Counted from the stretch's first letter, positions 9,075 to 17,683 are shown. The stretch is 64,000 nucleotides of DNA from an uncultured Pelagibacteraceae bacterium (GCA_902555585.1 CACDSY010000001.1:124001-188000); one strand, 5' to 3'. Made by a program: numbers and translations. Notes: generated by a model not told the origin, from the letters alone.

Positions 9075-9183
9075 CTAGTTTCTAAACTAGAACTTTTGAT
9101 GTAAAATAAAAAAAGTGAAGGTGTGAACAAAGAAAACGCAAGTAAACTCTGGAAAATTATTCAGGAAGCTGGCGATTATTTAC
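9073..9183 (+). repeat. Left partial duplication of the leader and 5' end of the gene at 14305
   Basis: Bases 9124-9183 (60 bp) are identical to 14306-14365, the first 20 codons of the intact gene on the other side of the restriction cassette. The preceding 50 bp are a diverged copy of the leader at 14254-14304. They contain the perfect 16-bp inverted repeat CTAGTTTCTAAACTAG (9075-9090), matching near-palindromes at 9301-9316 and 14256-14271. Perfect identity in the coding part next to a diverged leader suggests recent recombination. Confidence 0.85.
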
Positions 9184-9191
9184 GGGATTAG
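9123..9191 (+). pseudogene. Truncated copy of the 75-aa gene at 14305
   Basis: A GTG-started frame of 22 codons reproduces the first 20 residues of the protein encoded at 14305-14532 and then reads into a stop (TAG at 9189-9191). After base 9183 similarity to the intact gene ends abruptly. It is best explained as the stub left when the restriction cassette or an earlier element entered this locus. It is unlikely to make a working protein. Confidence 0.8.
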
Positions 9192-9195
9192 AGGT

Positions 9196-9235
9196 TCACA
9201 CTAGCTCACACTAGCTTACACTAGCTAACACTAGT
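9196..9235. repeat. Four 10-bp tandem repeats with an ACACTAG core
   Basis: Four back-to-back units of 10 bp, TCACACTAGC, TCACACTAGC, TTACACTAGC and TAACACTAGT, follow the truncated gene copy. The CTAG core is the same tetranucleotide that ends the nearby inverted repeats. Units are one helical turn apart, which would place a bound protein on one face of the DNA. They may equally be slippage products at a recombination junction. Confidence 0.85.
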
Positions 9236-9298
9236 TATGCGGACTATTTAATTTTTATTAAAAATAAATTGCATAAAGACTCATTAATTTAAGCAATA
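9236..9298. other. AT-rich gap between tandem repeat and left direct repeat
   Basis: This stretch holds no open frame with a start and no recognisable RNA. Together with the repeats around it, it forms the longest gene-free interval of the window (9075-9343). Confidence 0.6.
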
Positions 9299-9336
9299 AA
9301 CTAGTGTCCAGACTAGAGACTTTTGAGATAAAACAA
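9299..9336. repeat. Left 38-bp direct repeat flanking the restriction cassette
   Basis: These 38 bp match 14254-14291 at 37 of 38 positions, in the same orientation. The copy contains the near-palindrome CTAGTGTCCAGACTAG at 9301-9316. It ends 8 bp from the hsdR stop codon, so the repeats bracket the hsdM-hsdS-hsdR operon tightly. Confidence 0.9.
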
Positions 9337-9343
9337 AAGATAT

Positions 9344-11656
9344 TCAATAAAGGTGTTTTTGAAAGCCTATAAACAATTTTTTAATTGCATCAATATTTCC
9401 AAGTGCTTGTTGACCCTCTAAAACTCCTTGATATTTCAATTCTAATAAATCACTCAATCTATCAATTCCTAACTCTTCAACACCACCTTCAACATATTTT
9501 GTTAAAATAAATTGAATAAATTCTTTTTGATTATCTGATAGTTCATTAAAAATTTTGTTTTCAGAGTTCTCTACTCTAGTCTGTCTGGTAATTGGTTTTT
9601 TAGTAAAAGCTATATATTCTAGCACATCATATAAATCACTTTTTTCAGCTTCAATTAGTTTTTGAATGTTCTTTAAATCTTCAGTAGTAAAACCATTGTC
9701 ATTTAATTTTCTAAGTAATTCGCTCCTAGTAATTGGAGATGACCAAATTTTTTTTAATTCTTCCTCATCATTGAAAAAAGTTGGTAATGATAAAGTATTG
9801 AAAAGTTTTTGAATAAACTCTTTAGCTGTAATGGTCTGTCCGTCATAGAAAAATAAATTTGTTTCCATTGATTGAATTTCAATTTCTTTATTTGGTGATA
9901 ATTTTATCTTAATTTTTTCTCTTGAAGGATTAACAGGAGGATTTCTTTGAATTATTTTCTTTTTCTTTTTTTCATCCCCTTCTGTATCATCATCTATAGA
10001 TGTTCCATCCCAATCTGGGTCTAAAAAATTTCTGTACGCTCCTACAAAGTCAATGATGTTAAAATGAGATTTATCATCATTCAATCTAGTACCTCGTCCA
10101 ATAATTTGTTTGAATTCAATCATATTATTTACAGGTCTCATCAACACAATATTTCTAATATTTGAAGCATCTATACCCGTGCTAAGTTTTTGGCTAGTTG
10201 TAAGTATTGTGGGTATCTTTTTTTCATCATCTTGAAATTGTCTAAGATATCTATCACCATCAACTCCATCTTTTGCTGTTACTCTTACACAATAGTCTGT
10301 ATCTGGATTATTACTTTGTTGATTTATTAAATCTCTTACTAAACCTGCATGAGCAATATTTGCACAAAATACAATTGTTTTCTCATCAGTATTAATTGCA
10401 TCCAACATTAATTGAACACGTTTCTTTTCTCTTTCTTTTATTTCTATACGTCTATTGAAATCAGTCTCAGTATAGACTTCTCCTTCTTCAATCTCATCTT
10501 CACCTTGTAAAACTTCATCATCATTTGAAAAAACATACTCATCTAAAGTTGTTTGTATTCGTTTAACTTTGAATGGTGTTAGGAAACCATCTTTAATTCC
10601 ATCTTTAAGTGAATAAATATAAACAGGTTGATTGAAATACTTATATGTATTTGAATTAATTTCTGATTTTGGTGTAGCTGTAAGTCCTATCTGCACGGAA
10701 GTTTTAAAGTATTCTAAAATACCTCTCCATGAACTTTCGTCTCTAGCTCCTCCTCTATGACATTCATCAATTATAATTAAATCAAAAAAATCCTCTGGAT
10801 ATTGACCAAAGTAATGACTTTTTTCAGGTCCAGACATAAAAGTTTGAAAAATAGAAAAAAATATATTTCCATTAGTTGGAACTGAACCTGTAGCTCTTAT
10901 ATCTCCAGGGCTAATCCTAACTAATGCGTTTTCCTCAAAAGCCCCAAAAGAATTAAACGCTTGATCCGCTAAAACATTTCTATCTGCTAAAAAAAGTATT
11001 CTTGGTGATCTTTGTCCATCTCTTTGCAAATTCCATCTTGAATTAAATAACTTCCAGGCAATGTGGAACGCAATAACAGTTTTTCCCGTTCCAGTAGCAA
11101 GTGTTAATAAAATTCTATCTTTCTTATTGGCAATAGCTTCAAGAGCATTGTTAATAGCTATTTCTTGATAGTATCTTGGTTCAAGATTCCCTTTGAATGG
11201 TTTAAAATTAATGTCATCAAATTTATTTGACCATTCATTAGATTGTGAAAAAGTCTTGTTCCATAGTTCATCAGGAGATGGAAATTTTGACACTTCTTTT
11301 TCTGATGAAATAACCATCTCTCCTTTTTTATTTTTTGAATAATTAATTTCATAGATTTCATTTCCATTAGTTGAATATGTAGTCTGAACTTGAAGCTTTA
11401 CACCATATTTCTTCGCTTGGGCAACTCCTTCGCTTACTTCATTTTCATCACTTTTAGCTTCAATTACTGCTAGTTTTCTATTTTTATAAATCAAAACATA
11501 ATCAGCTTTTTCGTATCCTGCTCTAATACCTCCAGGTTTTATTTCGCCATCTGTAATTTTATATTCAGCACGTATTAAACTTCCTTCTACAATACCCCAC
11601 CCAGCTTCTTTTATTTTTGGGTCGATTAATTCTCGTCTTGTGTCAGCTTCGTTCAT
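9344..11656 (-). CDS. hsdR: Type I restriction enzyme, R (endonuclease/translocase) subunit
   Basis: The 770-residue product is the motor and nuclease subunit that cuts unmodified DNA in complex with HsdM and HsdS. The N-terminal PD-(D/E)xK nuclease shows D52, E67-A-K69 and Q80. The SF2 translocase follows, with Walker A ATGTGKT (187-193), DECH (297-300) and TATP (326-329), then a helicase C-terminal domain and an EcoEI-type HsdR C-terminal region. The opening segment NEADTRRELIDPKIKEAGWG is typical of the EcoEI (type IB) group. Its start overlaps the hsdS stop by 4 bp. Motifs are intact, so the enzyme should be active. Confidence 0.95.
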   Translation of the reverse strand: MNEADTRRELIDPKIKEAGWGIVEGSLIRAEYKITDGEIKPGGIRAGYEKADYVLIYKNRKLAVIEAKSDENEVSEGVAQAKKYGVKLQVQTTYSTNGNEIYEINYSKNKKGEMVISSEKEVSKFPSPDELWNKTFSQSNEWSNKFDDINFKPFKGNLEPRYYQEIAINNALEAIANKKDRILLTLATGTGKTVIAFHIAWKLFNSRWNLQRDGQRSPRILFLADRNVLADQAFNSFGAFEENALVRISPGDIRATGSVPTNGNIFFSIFQTFMSGPEKSHYFGQYPEDFFDLIIIDECHRGGARDESSWRGILEYFKTSVQIGLTATPKSEINSNTYKYFNQPVYIYSLKDGIKDGFLTPFKVKRIQTTLDEYVFSNDDEVLQGEDEIEEGEVYTETDFNRRIEIKEREKKRVQLMLDAINTDEKTIVFCANIAHAGLVRDLINQQSNNPDTDYCVRVTAKDGVDGDRYLRQFQDDEKKIPTILTTSQKLSTGIDASNIRNIVLMRPVNNMIEFKQIIGRGTRLNDDKSHFNIIDFVGAYRNFLDPDWDGTSIDDDTEGDEKKKKKIIQRNPPVNPSREKIKIKLSPNKEIEIQSMETNLFFYDGQTITAKEFIQKLFNTLSLPTFFNDEEELKKIWSSPITRSELLRKLNDNGFTTEDLKNIQKLIEAEKSDLYDVLEYIAFTKKPITRQTRVENSENKIFNELSDNQKEFIQFILTKYVEGGVEELGIDRLSDLLELKYQGVLEGQQALGNIDAIKKLFIGFQKHLY

Positions 11657-12771
11657 GCAACTTTATCTAATTTTTGTTTTAAAATTGAAGTTTTTAAAGA
11701 TTTGATTAAAGAAATTTTTTTTGCTATTTGCAGTCGGAATAATTCACTATTTTTTTTAAAGCTTTTTATTTTACTAATTAAATCTTCCAACAAATCTTCT
11801 CTTGGGATTGGAATTTTTATAATATTTAGTTTTGTTTGGTTAAGTTTTGGTTGCGCCATACCGCTAATGTAATTGCTTAAATCTATTGAATTAAGATAAT
11901 TTTCAACCCAATTCTGTACCATTTTATTTTTAAATTTTAAAACGTGAGCATGATTATTTACCCAACATTTTCCATAAACACTAAATGCAATAGGATAAGT
12001 TCTCATTAATAAATTTGCACCATCTTCAGATATAAGAAGCAAATCATCATCAAAAATCCAATCTGAAACATAATCAACAATTCCACTTGCGCCATAATAT
12101 GGTATCTTACCATGATTTCTTTTAGATTTTGTTATTGGAATACGTTTATTATCTAAATTGATACTTATCTCAGGTAGTGTTTTATAATTCCATTGATATT
12201 TATTGTCTTTAACAATTTCTCTTAAAAAATTTTTTATTAAAAAAATAAGTTGATTTTCTGTTTTTGAAGTATTTTCAATGTATTTTTTAATTTCAGAAAA
12301 TACTTTATCAAGTTTGGTTACAATATTTTTTTGTTCTGAAAGTGATGGTAGAGGAAGTGAAAAATTGCAAATATCTTCCTTACTAAAACCATTTTGAGCA
12401 GAACGCGCAGAAACTTTTTGCAAAGGTTTTTGGAATAAGTCAGACTTTAAGTAATAGTATAAAAATTTCTTATTTATTAAATCTTGATTCGGTTTAGTTT
12501 TCATTAAAGCAACATTATATGCACCACTTAATCCTGTAAGAATTTTACCTACAGAAGCCCCATATCTCCCAATCAAAATATCATCTTCTTCACAAATTCT
12601 ATTTTTTTTGTCTACTGGAATGTATGTGAAATTTTTATCTGAATTAAAATCTCTAATTTGAATAAATCGAATATAATTTTTTTTTTTTTCAAATATAAAA
12701 TTAGATTTTGGAGGTTGGCTTCCTCCTTGAAAATCACAAACATCTCCAAGTTTAACTAATTTTTGTTTCAC
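11653..12771 (-). CDS. hsdS: Type I restriction enzyme, S (specificity) subunit
   Basis: HsdS recognises the split DNA target for both methylation and restriction. The 372 residues contain two target-recognition domains: one begins KLGDVCDFQGG at about residue 7, with a helical spacer at about 140-180 (LSEQKNIVTKLDKVFSEIKK), and a second follows with IPYYGASGIVDYVSD and ends in another coiled-coil (ISLIKSLKTSILKQKL). Two TRDs in one chain mean an asymmetric bipartite target, which cannot be predicted here. It is translationally coupled at both ends by 4-bp overlaps. Confidence 0.93.
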   Translation of the reverse strand: MKQKLVKLGDVCDFQGGSQPPKSNFIFEKKKNYIRFIQIRDFNSDKNFTYIPVDKKNRICEEDDILIGRYGASVGKILTGLSGAYNVALMKTKPNQDLINKKFLYYYLKSDLFQKPLQKVSARSAQNGFSKEDICNFSLPLPSLSEQKNIVTKLDKVFSEIKKYIENTSKTENQLIFLIKNFLREIVKDNKYQWNYKTLPEISINLDNKRIPITKSKRNHGKIPYYGASGIVDYVSDWIFDDDLLLISEDGANLLMRTYPIAFSVYGKCWVNNHAHVLKFKNKMVQNWVENYLNSIDLSNYISGMAQPKLNQTKLNIIKIPIPREDLLEDLISKIKSFKKNSELFRLQIAKKISLIKSLKTSILKQKLDKVA

Positions 12772-14222
12772 AATATCTTTTTTATATTTTTTAAGGCTTC
12801 TAAACTTTTCTTGTCCAATTCTTCTATTTCTAAAATAATGTCTTTTGGTTCTCTTTCATCAATTTCTTCAACTATATTTGGATTTTTAACTCCCATATCA
12901 AAGTTTTCATTATTAATTTTATCAATGCTAATTGACCAACTATTGTCACTTGCCTTTTGTGATTTTGATAATTGTATAAAATCTTCTAAATCATTTTCAT
13001 TTAAAGAATTTGATTTACCCATGTTTCTTTCTACATTTAGTTGGTAATACCATATTTTTTTTGTGGGTTTTCCTTTTTCAAAAAATAAGACAATTGTTTT
13101 AACTCCAGTTCCTAGAAAAGCTCCACTAGGTAAATCAAGAATTGCAAATAAATTACATTCATCTAACAATTGTTTTCTTAGAGCTATACTTGCATGATCT
13201 GTATTACTTAAAAAAGTATTTTTTATAACTACACCACATCTTCCTCCTGCTTTAAGTTTTTTTATAAAATGTTGGAGAAATAAATATGCAGTCTCCCCAG
13301 TTTTAATTGGAAAGTTTCCCTGGATATTAGATTTTTCTTTTCCACCAAATGGAGGATTTGCAAGTATTACATCAACTCTATCCTTGTTTTGAATTTCTTG
13401 AATATTGGTCTCTAATGTATTTTGATGAATTATATTAGGACTCTCTATTCCATGAAGTATCATATTCATAATACCAATTATGTAAGCTAAAGTTTTTTTT
13501 TCAGCTCCATAAAATGATTTTGTCTGTAGCTTTTTTAATTCTGAAGTTGTTAAAGACTTTGATTTGCTCATATGCTCAAAGGCTTCAACTAAAAATCCTG
13601 CACTACCAACGGCACCATCATAGACTGTTTCTCCAACTTTGGGATTTATGACTTTGATTATAGATTTAATTAGAGGTCTTGGAGTATAGTATTCTCCACC
13701 ATTACGACCAGCATTACCCATGTTCTTAATTTTTTCTTCATAAAGAGCACTTAATTCGTGTTTCTGTTCACTGCTTTTAAACTCAAGATTATCAACTTCA
13801 TTTATGACGTCTCTTAAAGTGTAACCATCTTGAAGTTTATTTTTTAGTTCTGAAAATATTTCACCAATTTTATATTCAAGCGTATCAAAGTTTTCTGCTT
13901 TATTTCTAAAGGAGGATAGATATGGAAACAATTTCTCATCGACAAACTTTTTTAAATCTGGTCCCTGAAGAAGTTTATTAAAATCAACTTTCCCATTCTT
14001 TTTCTTTACGATAGCCCATGAAGACCATTGATATTGTTTATCAAGTACTGGTTTAAATGTCTTATTTTCTAAAGAAGCTTTAGTTTCCTTTTCTTTTTCA
14101 TAATCATCTAGCCATTTAAGAAATAGTATCCATGATGATTGCTCAGCATAATCAAGTTCAGTGCTGCAGCCTGAATCTTTCCATAAAATATCATCAATAT
14201 TCTTAAAAGTTTGCTCGAACAT
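12768..14222 (-). CDS. hsdM: Type I restriction enzyme, M (N6-adenine methyltransferase) subunit
   Basis: HsdM methylates adenine in the host copies of the target sequence using S-adenosylmethionine. I place the start at the ATG at 14222, because MFEQTFKNIDDILWKDSGCS is the usual N-terminus; an upstream ATG at 14255 would add eleven atypical residues and run into the direct repeat. The 484-residue chain has the HsdM N-terminal domain, GGEYYTPR (175-182), the SAM-binding DGAVGSAGF (202-210) and the catalytic NPPF (289-292). It is first in the hsdM-hsdS-hsdR operon. TATATTATC elements just upstream probably form its promoter, overlapping the repeat. Confidence 0.93.
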   Translation of the reverse strand: MFEQTFKNIDDILWKDSGCSTELDYAEQSSWILFLKWLDDYEKEKETKASLENKTFKPVLDKQYQWSSWAIVKKKNGKVDFNKLLQGPDLKKFVDEKLFPYLSSFRNKAENFDTLEYKIGEIFSELKNKLQDGYTLRDVINEVDNLEFKSSEQKHELSALYEEKIKNMGNAGRNGGEYYTPRPLIKSIIKVINPKVGETVYDGAVGSAGFLVEAFEHMSKSKSLTTSELKKLQTKSFYGAEKKTLAYIIGIMNMILHGIESPNIIHQNTLETNIQEIQNKDRVDVILANPPFGGKEKSNIQGNFPIKTGETAYLFLQHFIKKLKAGGRCGVVIKNTFLSNTDHASIALRKQLLDECNLFAILDLPSGAFLGTGVKTIVLFFEKGKPTKKIWYYQLNVERNMGKSNSLNENDLEDFIQLSKSQKASDNSWSISIDKINNENFDMGVKNPNIVEEIDEREPKDIILEIEELDKKSLEALKNIKKIL

Positions 14223-14253
14223 AATTTTACGATAATATAAGATAATATAGGAC

Positions 14254-14291
14254 AACTAGTGTCCAGACTAGAGACTTTCGAGATAAAACAA
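14254..14291. repeat. Right 38-bp direct repeat flanking the restriction cassette
   Basis: This is the partner of 9299-9336, differing at one base. It includes the near-palindrome at 14256-14271 and lies in the 82-bp divergent region between hsdM and the 75-aa gene. The palindrome would sit near the -35 region of hsdM, so it could also be an operator. Confidence 0.9.
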
Positions 14292-14304
14292 GTTTTGGAG
14301 TGGC

Positions 14305-14532
14305 ATGAACAAAGAAAACGCAAGTAAACTCTGGAAAATTATTCAGGAAGCTGGCGATTATTTACAAGGACAACTTCCAGACCATCCTAATCATCCTAAA
14401 GGCAGAAATCCTTATGCTCATGTCGCAATTTGTGTAAAAGGTAAATTTAATGCAAGTTATAAAGATATTGAGGATGAAAAATTTGATGAAGTAGTAAATT
14501 ATATAAATTTCCTTAAAGAAAATCCTAGCTAA
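14305..14532 (+). CDS. Small protein of unknown function (75 aa)
   Basis: A soluble 75-residue protein, MNKENASKLWKIIQEAGDYL at the N-terminus, then a proline/histidine-rich turn (LPDHPNHPKGRNPYAHVA) and two K/E-rich helices. I recognise no named family. The compact, balanced composition and the presence of a truncated duplicate at 9123 point to a real gene. It forms the right border of the restriction island and converges on the threonine aldolase gene with 1 bp between. Confidence 0.7.
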   Translation: MNKENASKLWKIIQEAGDYLQGQLPDHPNHPKGRNPYAHVAICVKGKFNASYKDIEDEKFDEVVNYINFLKENPS

Positions 14533-14533
14533 A

Positions 14534-15580
14534 TTAAGATTTAATTATATTTAAAAACGACTCTACATCATCTGGATGAGTATTCCAGGCAGCAACTAAT
14601 CGAACAGCTTTGTCTTCCCACTCATCATCATTAATTTTGTAACCATTTGAATTAAATTGATCAATTATATTTTTTGGTATTTTGACAAAAACCTCATTTG
14701 CATCTGTTGGGTAAGCTAATTCAATATTTTTATGTTTCAGCAAGCCTTGGCTTAGTTTTTTCCCCATAGCATTTGCATGCTTTGCATTTTTTAACCAAAC
14801 CTCATTTGAGATATAAGCATCTAATTGAGCTGATACAAAACGCATCTTTGATAGTAAATGTCCTGCTCTTTTCATTAAAAAAGCTAAATTTCCAACTAAC
14901 TCTGGTTTAAAAAAAATAATAGCTTCTGCTGCTAGGCATCCATTTTTAGTTGCTCCAAATGACAGTACATCAATTCCAGACTTCCATGTCATTTCTGCTG
15001 GGGTACAGTTTAATGAAACTAATGCATTTGCAAATCTTGCACCATCCATATGAATATTTAGATCATGTTTATGAGTAATCTCTGATATTTTTTTTATTTC
15101 ATCTAAATTGTAAGCAACACCTGTTTCACATAATTGAGTAATACTTACTGATGAGGGTTGAGTATGGTGTACCACACCTTTTCCAGAGATGTTTCTATCT
15201 AGTTCTTCTGCTATTATTTTCCCATTATTACCGTCCAGATTAACTAACTTTGCACCTCCAGTATAAAATTCGGGAGCTCCACATTCATCTACATTTATAT
15301 GGGAAAGTCTATGGCAATAGATATTTCCAAAAGAGGGTGTCATCGTTGATAAAGCTAAAGCATTAGCTGCTGTTCCTGATGCTGTTGGAAATATTATAAC
15401 TTCTTTTTCAAATATTTCTGAAAATTTGTTTTGCAAATTTTTTGAGAGCTCATCATTACCATATGGAGTTTTGTCATCCTCATTATCTTTAAGAAGTGCA
15501 TTTAAGACTTCTGGACATGCACCTGTAACGTTATCTGAAGCAAATTTTACTCTTTCTCTTTTTGTTTTTATCTTTGTCAC
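14534..15580 (-). CDS. ltaE: Low-specificity threonine aldolase
   Basis: A PLP enzyme splitting threonine or allo-threonine (or another beta-hydroxy amino acid) into glycine and an aldehyde. The 348-residue chain has the early substrate segment FASDNVTGACPEV (13-25), D179 in HMDGAR, which pairs with the PLP nitrogen, and K212 in SFGATKNG, the Schiff-base lysine. It is the last gene of a tight operon EamA-amidinotransferase-aldolase (spacings 1 and 2 bp), so glycine made here could feed the amidinotransferase. The related beta-eliminating lyases are the main alternative. Confidence 0.88.
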   Translation of the reverse strand: MTKIKTKRERVKFASDNVTGACPEVLNALLKDNEDDKTPYGNDELSKNLQNKFSEIFEKEVIIFPTASGTAANALALSTMTPSFGNIYCHRLSHINVDECGAPEFYTGGAKLVNLDGNNGKIIAEELDRNISGKGVVHHTQPSSVSITQLCETGVAYNLDEIKKISEITHKHDLNIHMDGARFANALVSLNCTPAEMTWKSGIDVLSFGATKNGCLAAEAIIFFKPELVGNLAFLMKRAGHLLSKMRFVSAQLDAYISNEVWLKNAKHANAMGKKLSQGLLKHKNIELAYPTDANEVFVKIPKNIIDQFNSNGYKINDDEWEDKAVRLVAAWNTHPDDVESFLNIIKS

Positions 15581-15582
15581 AA

Positions 15583-16698
15583 TTATTGTTTTGGAAAATA
15601 ATCTTTTAATTCACCTTCTCTATAAACATCCGCTGTACAACAATGTAATCCACCGCCAAATGCATAAGCGTCTCTAAGCTCAACAGGAACAACCTCCATT
15701 CCTAATTTATCTAGTTGTTCTGCTTGGTATACTTCACTTTTTTCAACACATACAGTTTTAGGATCTAAAACTAAAACATTCATTGATAACCATGTTGAAG
15801 AGTAACATAGAGGTGGTGGTTCATTATGTGCAGGTTGAGCACTATCAATAATTTCCCAACCGTTATTTTCAAATAATTTTCTTTGCTCTTTAGGAAGTCT
15901 TCTTTGAGGATTATTAATTATTATACCTTCCTTGATAGGTGTAAAAGTTGCATCTATATGAATTGGATAAGGATCACCTGGAAAATTTACTGCATGAACC
16001 CTGTGATCTTTATAATGTCTTTTTAACCAATCAATTCCTTTTAAATTTGTTGTAAAACCATGTTGTACTACTAAATCTTTACCAAATCTTAGAACGTCAG
16101 CAGCATCAAATAATGGCTCCTCTTCAGTGGTTACAAAATATTTATTTTCTGTCCATTCCAGTCTTTTTTGAATTCCTATTTTATCTGATAAGTAATCTTC
16201 TCTGTAATCCTCATCTGTTAATCTTGGTTTAGGAGCAGATTCGTGTCTCATATTTGGATCTGAATTATAATATTGTTTTAAAAGTGGTCGGTAACATAGA
16301 TATTCAAACCATCGGCAACGATAACTCATGGTAGCCTCTAAAATTTCATTACCGACAGTTAACAAAACATCTCTTGGTGGCATGCATCCAAACATCGTCT
16401 CAGCTTGCCAATCAGGTGTAGATGTTTTTTGATTAAAATCAATTGGGTCTGGTCTATCAACTTTAATCCCTCTTTTTTTTAATATATTTGAGAAATTATC
16501 TAAAAGCTGATTTGCTTTATCTACAGTATCTTTAGTTCTTGGACCAAATTTTCCTCTCATATCGCTGTCTTCAGGAACTTTGGCGTCAAGTGCTGGCTCA
16601 GGGGCAGGTATACAAGTGCCATCTGCTTTACCTACTATTACATGTTTCAATGGATCCCATTCATTCCAACTATTGACAATTACTTTTTCATTATTCAT
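15583..16698 (-). CDS. Arginine:glycine amidinotransferase-like enzyme
   Basis: Family members move the amidino group of arginine onto an amine, in the best-known case glycine, giving guanidinoacetate and ornithine. The 371 residues keep the catalytic set of human AGAT: D198 in FDAAD, H247 and D249 in PIHIDATF, and C353 in GGGLHCC near the C-terminus. The motif SSTWLSMNVLVLD, also conserved in AGAT, is present at about 300-312. It sits 1 bp from the EamA gene upstream and 2 bp from the threonine aldolase gene downstream. Glycine as acceptor is plausible from context, but inosamine-phosphate or lysine transferases share the fold. Confidence 0.88.
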   Translation of the reverse strand: MNNEKVIVNSWNEWDPLKHVIVGKADGTCIPAPEPALDAKVPEDSDMRGKFGPRTKDTVDKANQLLDNFSNILKKRGIKVDRPDPIDFNQKTSTPDWQAETMFGCMPPRDVLLTVGNEILEATMSYRCRWFEYLCYRPLLKQYYNSDPNMRHESAPKPRLTDEDYREDYLSDKIGIQKRLEWTENKYFVTTEEEPLFDAADVLRFGKDLVVQHGFTTNLKGIDWLKRHYKDHRVHAVNFPGDPYPIHIDATFTPIKEGIIINNPQRRLPKEQRKLFENNGWEIIDSAQPAHNEPPPLCYSSTWLSMNVLVLDPKTVCVEKSEVYQAEQLDKLGMEVVPVELRDAYAFGGGLHCCTADVYREGELKDYFPKQ

Positions 16699-16699
16699 T

Positions 16700-17605
16700 T
16701 TAGTTTAAACCTATAAATCTTCTATTAGACTGCATAATGAGGCTGTAGTAAAAAATTGACATAAAAATAAAAAATCCACCAATAATAGTATTCGTAGATG
16801 GGACTTCATTAATTCCCATCCATGGTAACCACACCCAGAATATTCCACCGATTACTTCAGTAAGCGAGAGTAAAGTTAGATCAGCTGCTGGAATATTTTT
16901 TGATCCAATTGAGTATAATATTAAACCCATACATACTAGAGTTCCATGAGTAGCAAATAAGGCTTCATTTTTTCCAGTAGATAAAAAATTAGCATCGTTC
17001 GACATCAGCATTATAGCAGAAAATATGAAACAGAAAAACCCCGCAAAGGCTACAGTAGTAAATTTTGGTGTTTCTTTTCTCCATCTAAGTGAAACAGAAA
17101 AAATTGAGAAACCTAATGCAGAAATAAGTCCAAACACAAGACCTAGCAATGAATTTTTACCAGAATTGTCAAAAGCCATTATACATATACCCGCTGCTGC
17201 AACTACAATCGCAATCCATACTGTTAATGAAATTTTTTCTTTTAAAAATAAAAATCCTAATAAGGCTGTTATAAATGGCATTGCTGCAAGACAAAGTAAA
17301 GTGATAGCTGCTGTCGTATTAGTAATTGACCATATAAATGTTATCATTGCGGTACCAAGACCAATACCTCCAATTAGACCGGATATACCTACTCTAAAAT
17401 AATTTTTATAAAACTCTTTTCCCTCCTCAAGAAACAAATACATATTAAGCAAAAGAAAAATAACTATTCCTCTTGTAAATAAATATTGCCAAGGAACTGT
17501 TTCTGGCTGGTCGATATTCCTTACAACATATGGACCAAATGACCAAAAAATACCAGCAATTAATACGATTGGGATGGCTACTTTAGGATTTTTTAAGTTT
17601 AGCAT
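16700..17605 (-). CDS. EamA/DMT-family transporter
   Basis: A 301-residue inner-membrane protein with about ten helices in two EamA repeats, a paralogue of the proteins at 2608 and 32207 (shared pattern QYLFTRG near residue 42 and ITNTTAAITLLCLAAMPFITA near residue 90). It is the first gene of the operon with the amidinotransferase and threonine aldolase. An exporter or importer of a guanidino compound or amino acid is a reasonable idea from context; sequence alone does not show it. Confidence 0.85.
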   Translation of the reverse strand: MLNLKNPKVAIPIVLIAGIFWSFGPYVVRNIDQPETVPWQYLFTRGIVIFLLLNMYLFLEEGKEFYKNYFRVGISGLIGGIGLGTAMITFIWSITNTTAAITLLCLAAMPFITALLGFLFLKEKISLTVWIAIVVAAAGICIMAFDNSGKNSLLGLVFGLISALGFSIFSVSLRWRKETPKFTTVAFAGFFCFIFSAIMLMSNDANFLSTGKNEALFATHGTLVCMGLILYSIGSKNIPAADLTLLSLTEVIGGIFWVWLPWMGINEVPSTNTIIGGFFIFMSIFYYSLIMQSNRRFIGLN

Positions 17606-17683
17606 GTGCTATTTTTTTATTTAAGAAGTATGAAAATATAAATATAAATTTGTATAATAACAATCAAATAAATACTCAAATTA

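Larger units (their letters stand above)
9337..14253 (-). other. Type I restriction-modification island between direct repeats
   Basis: A complete hsdM-hsdS-hsdR operon lies between near-identical 38-bp repeats, next to a truncated duplicate of the right-hand gene. No integrase, transposase or other mobility gene is inside. The arrangement fits a defence cassette gained or exchanged by recombination at repeated leader sequences, rather than a self-moving element. Confidence 0.7.

Noticed and set aside
9196-9235. CRISPR-like repeat run
   Set aside because: The units are 10 bp and directly adjacent, with no spacers and no cas genes.
9299-14291. Transposon or integrative element carrying the restriction genes
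   Set aside because: There is no transposase, integrase, terminal inverted repeat or tRNA attachment site; only direct repeats are seen.
17025-17402. A 125-codon frame opposite the EamA gene
   Set aside because: It is a mirror of the transmembrane gene on the other strand with no independent evidence.
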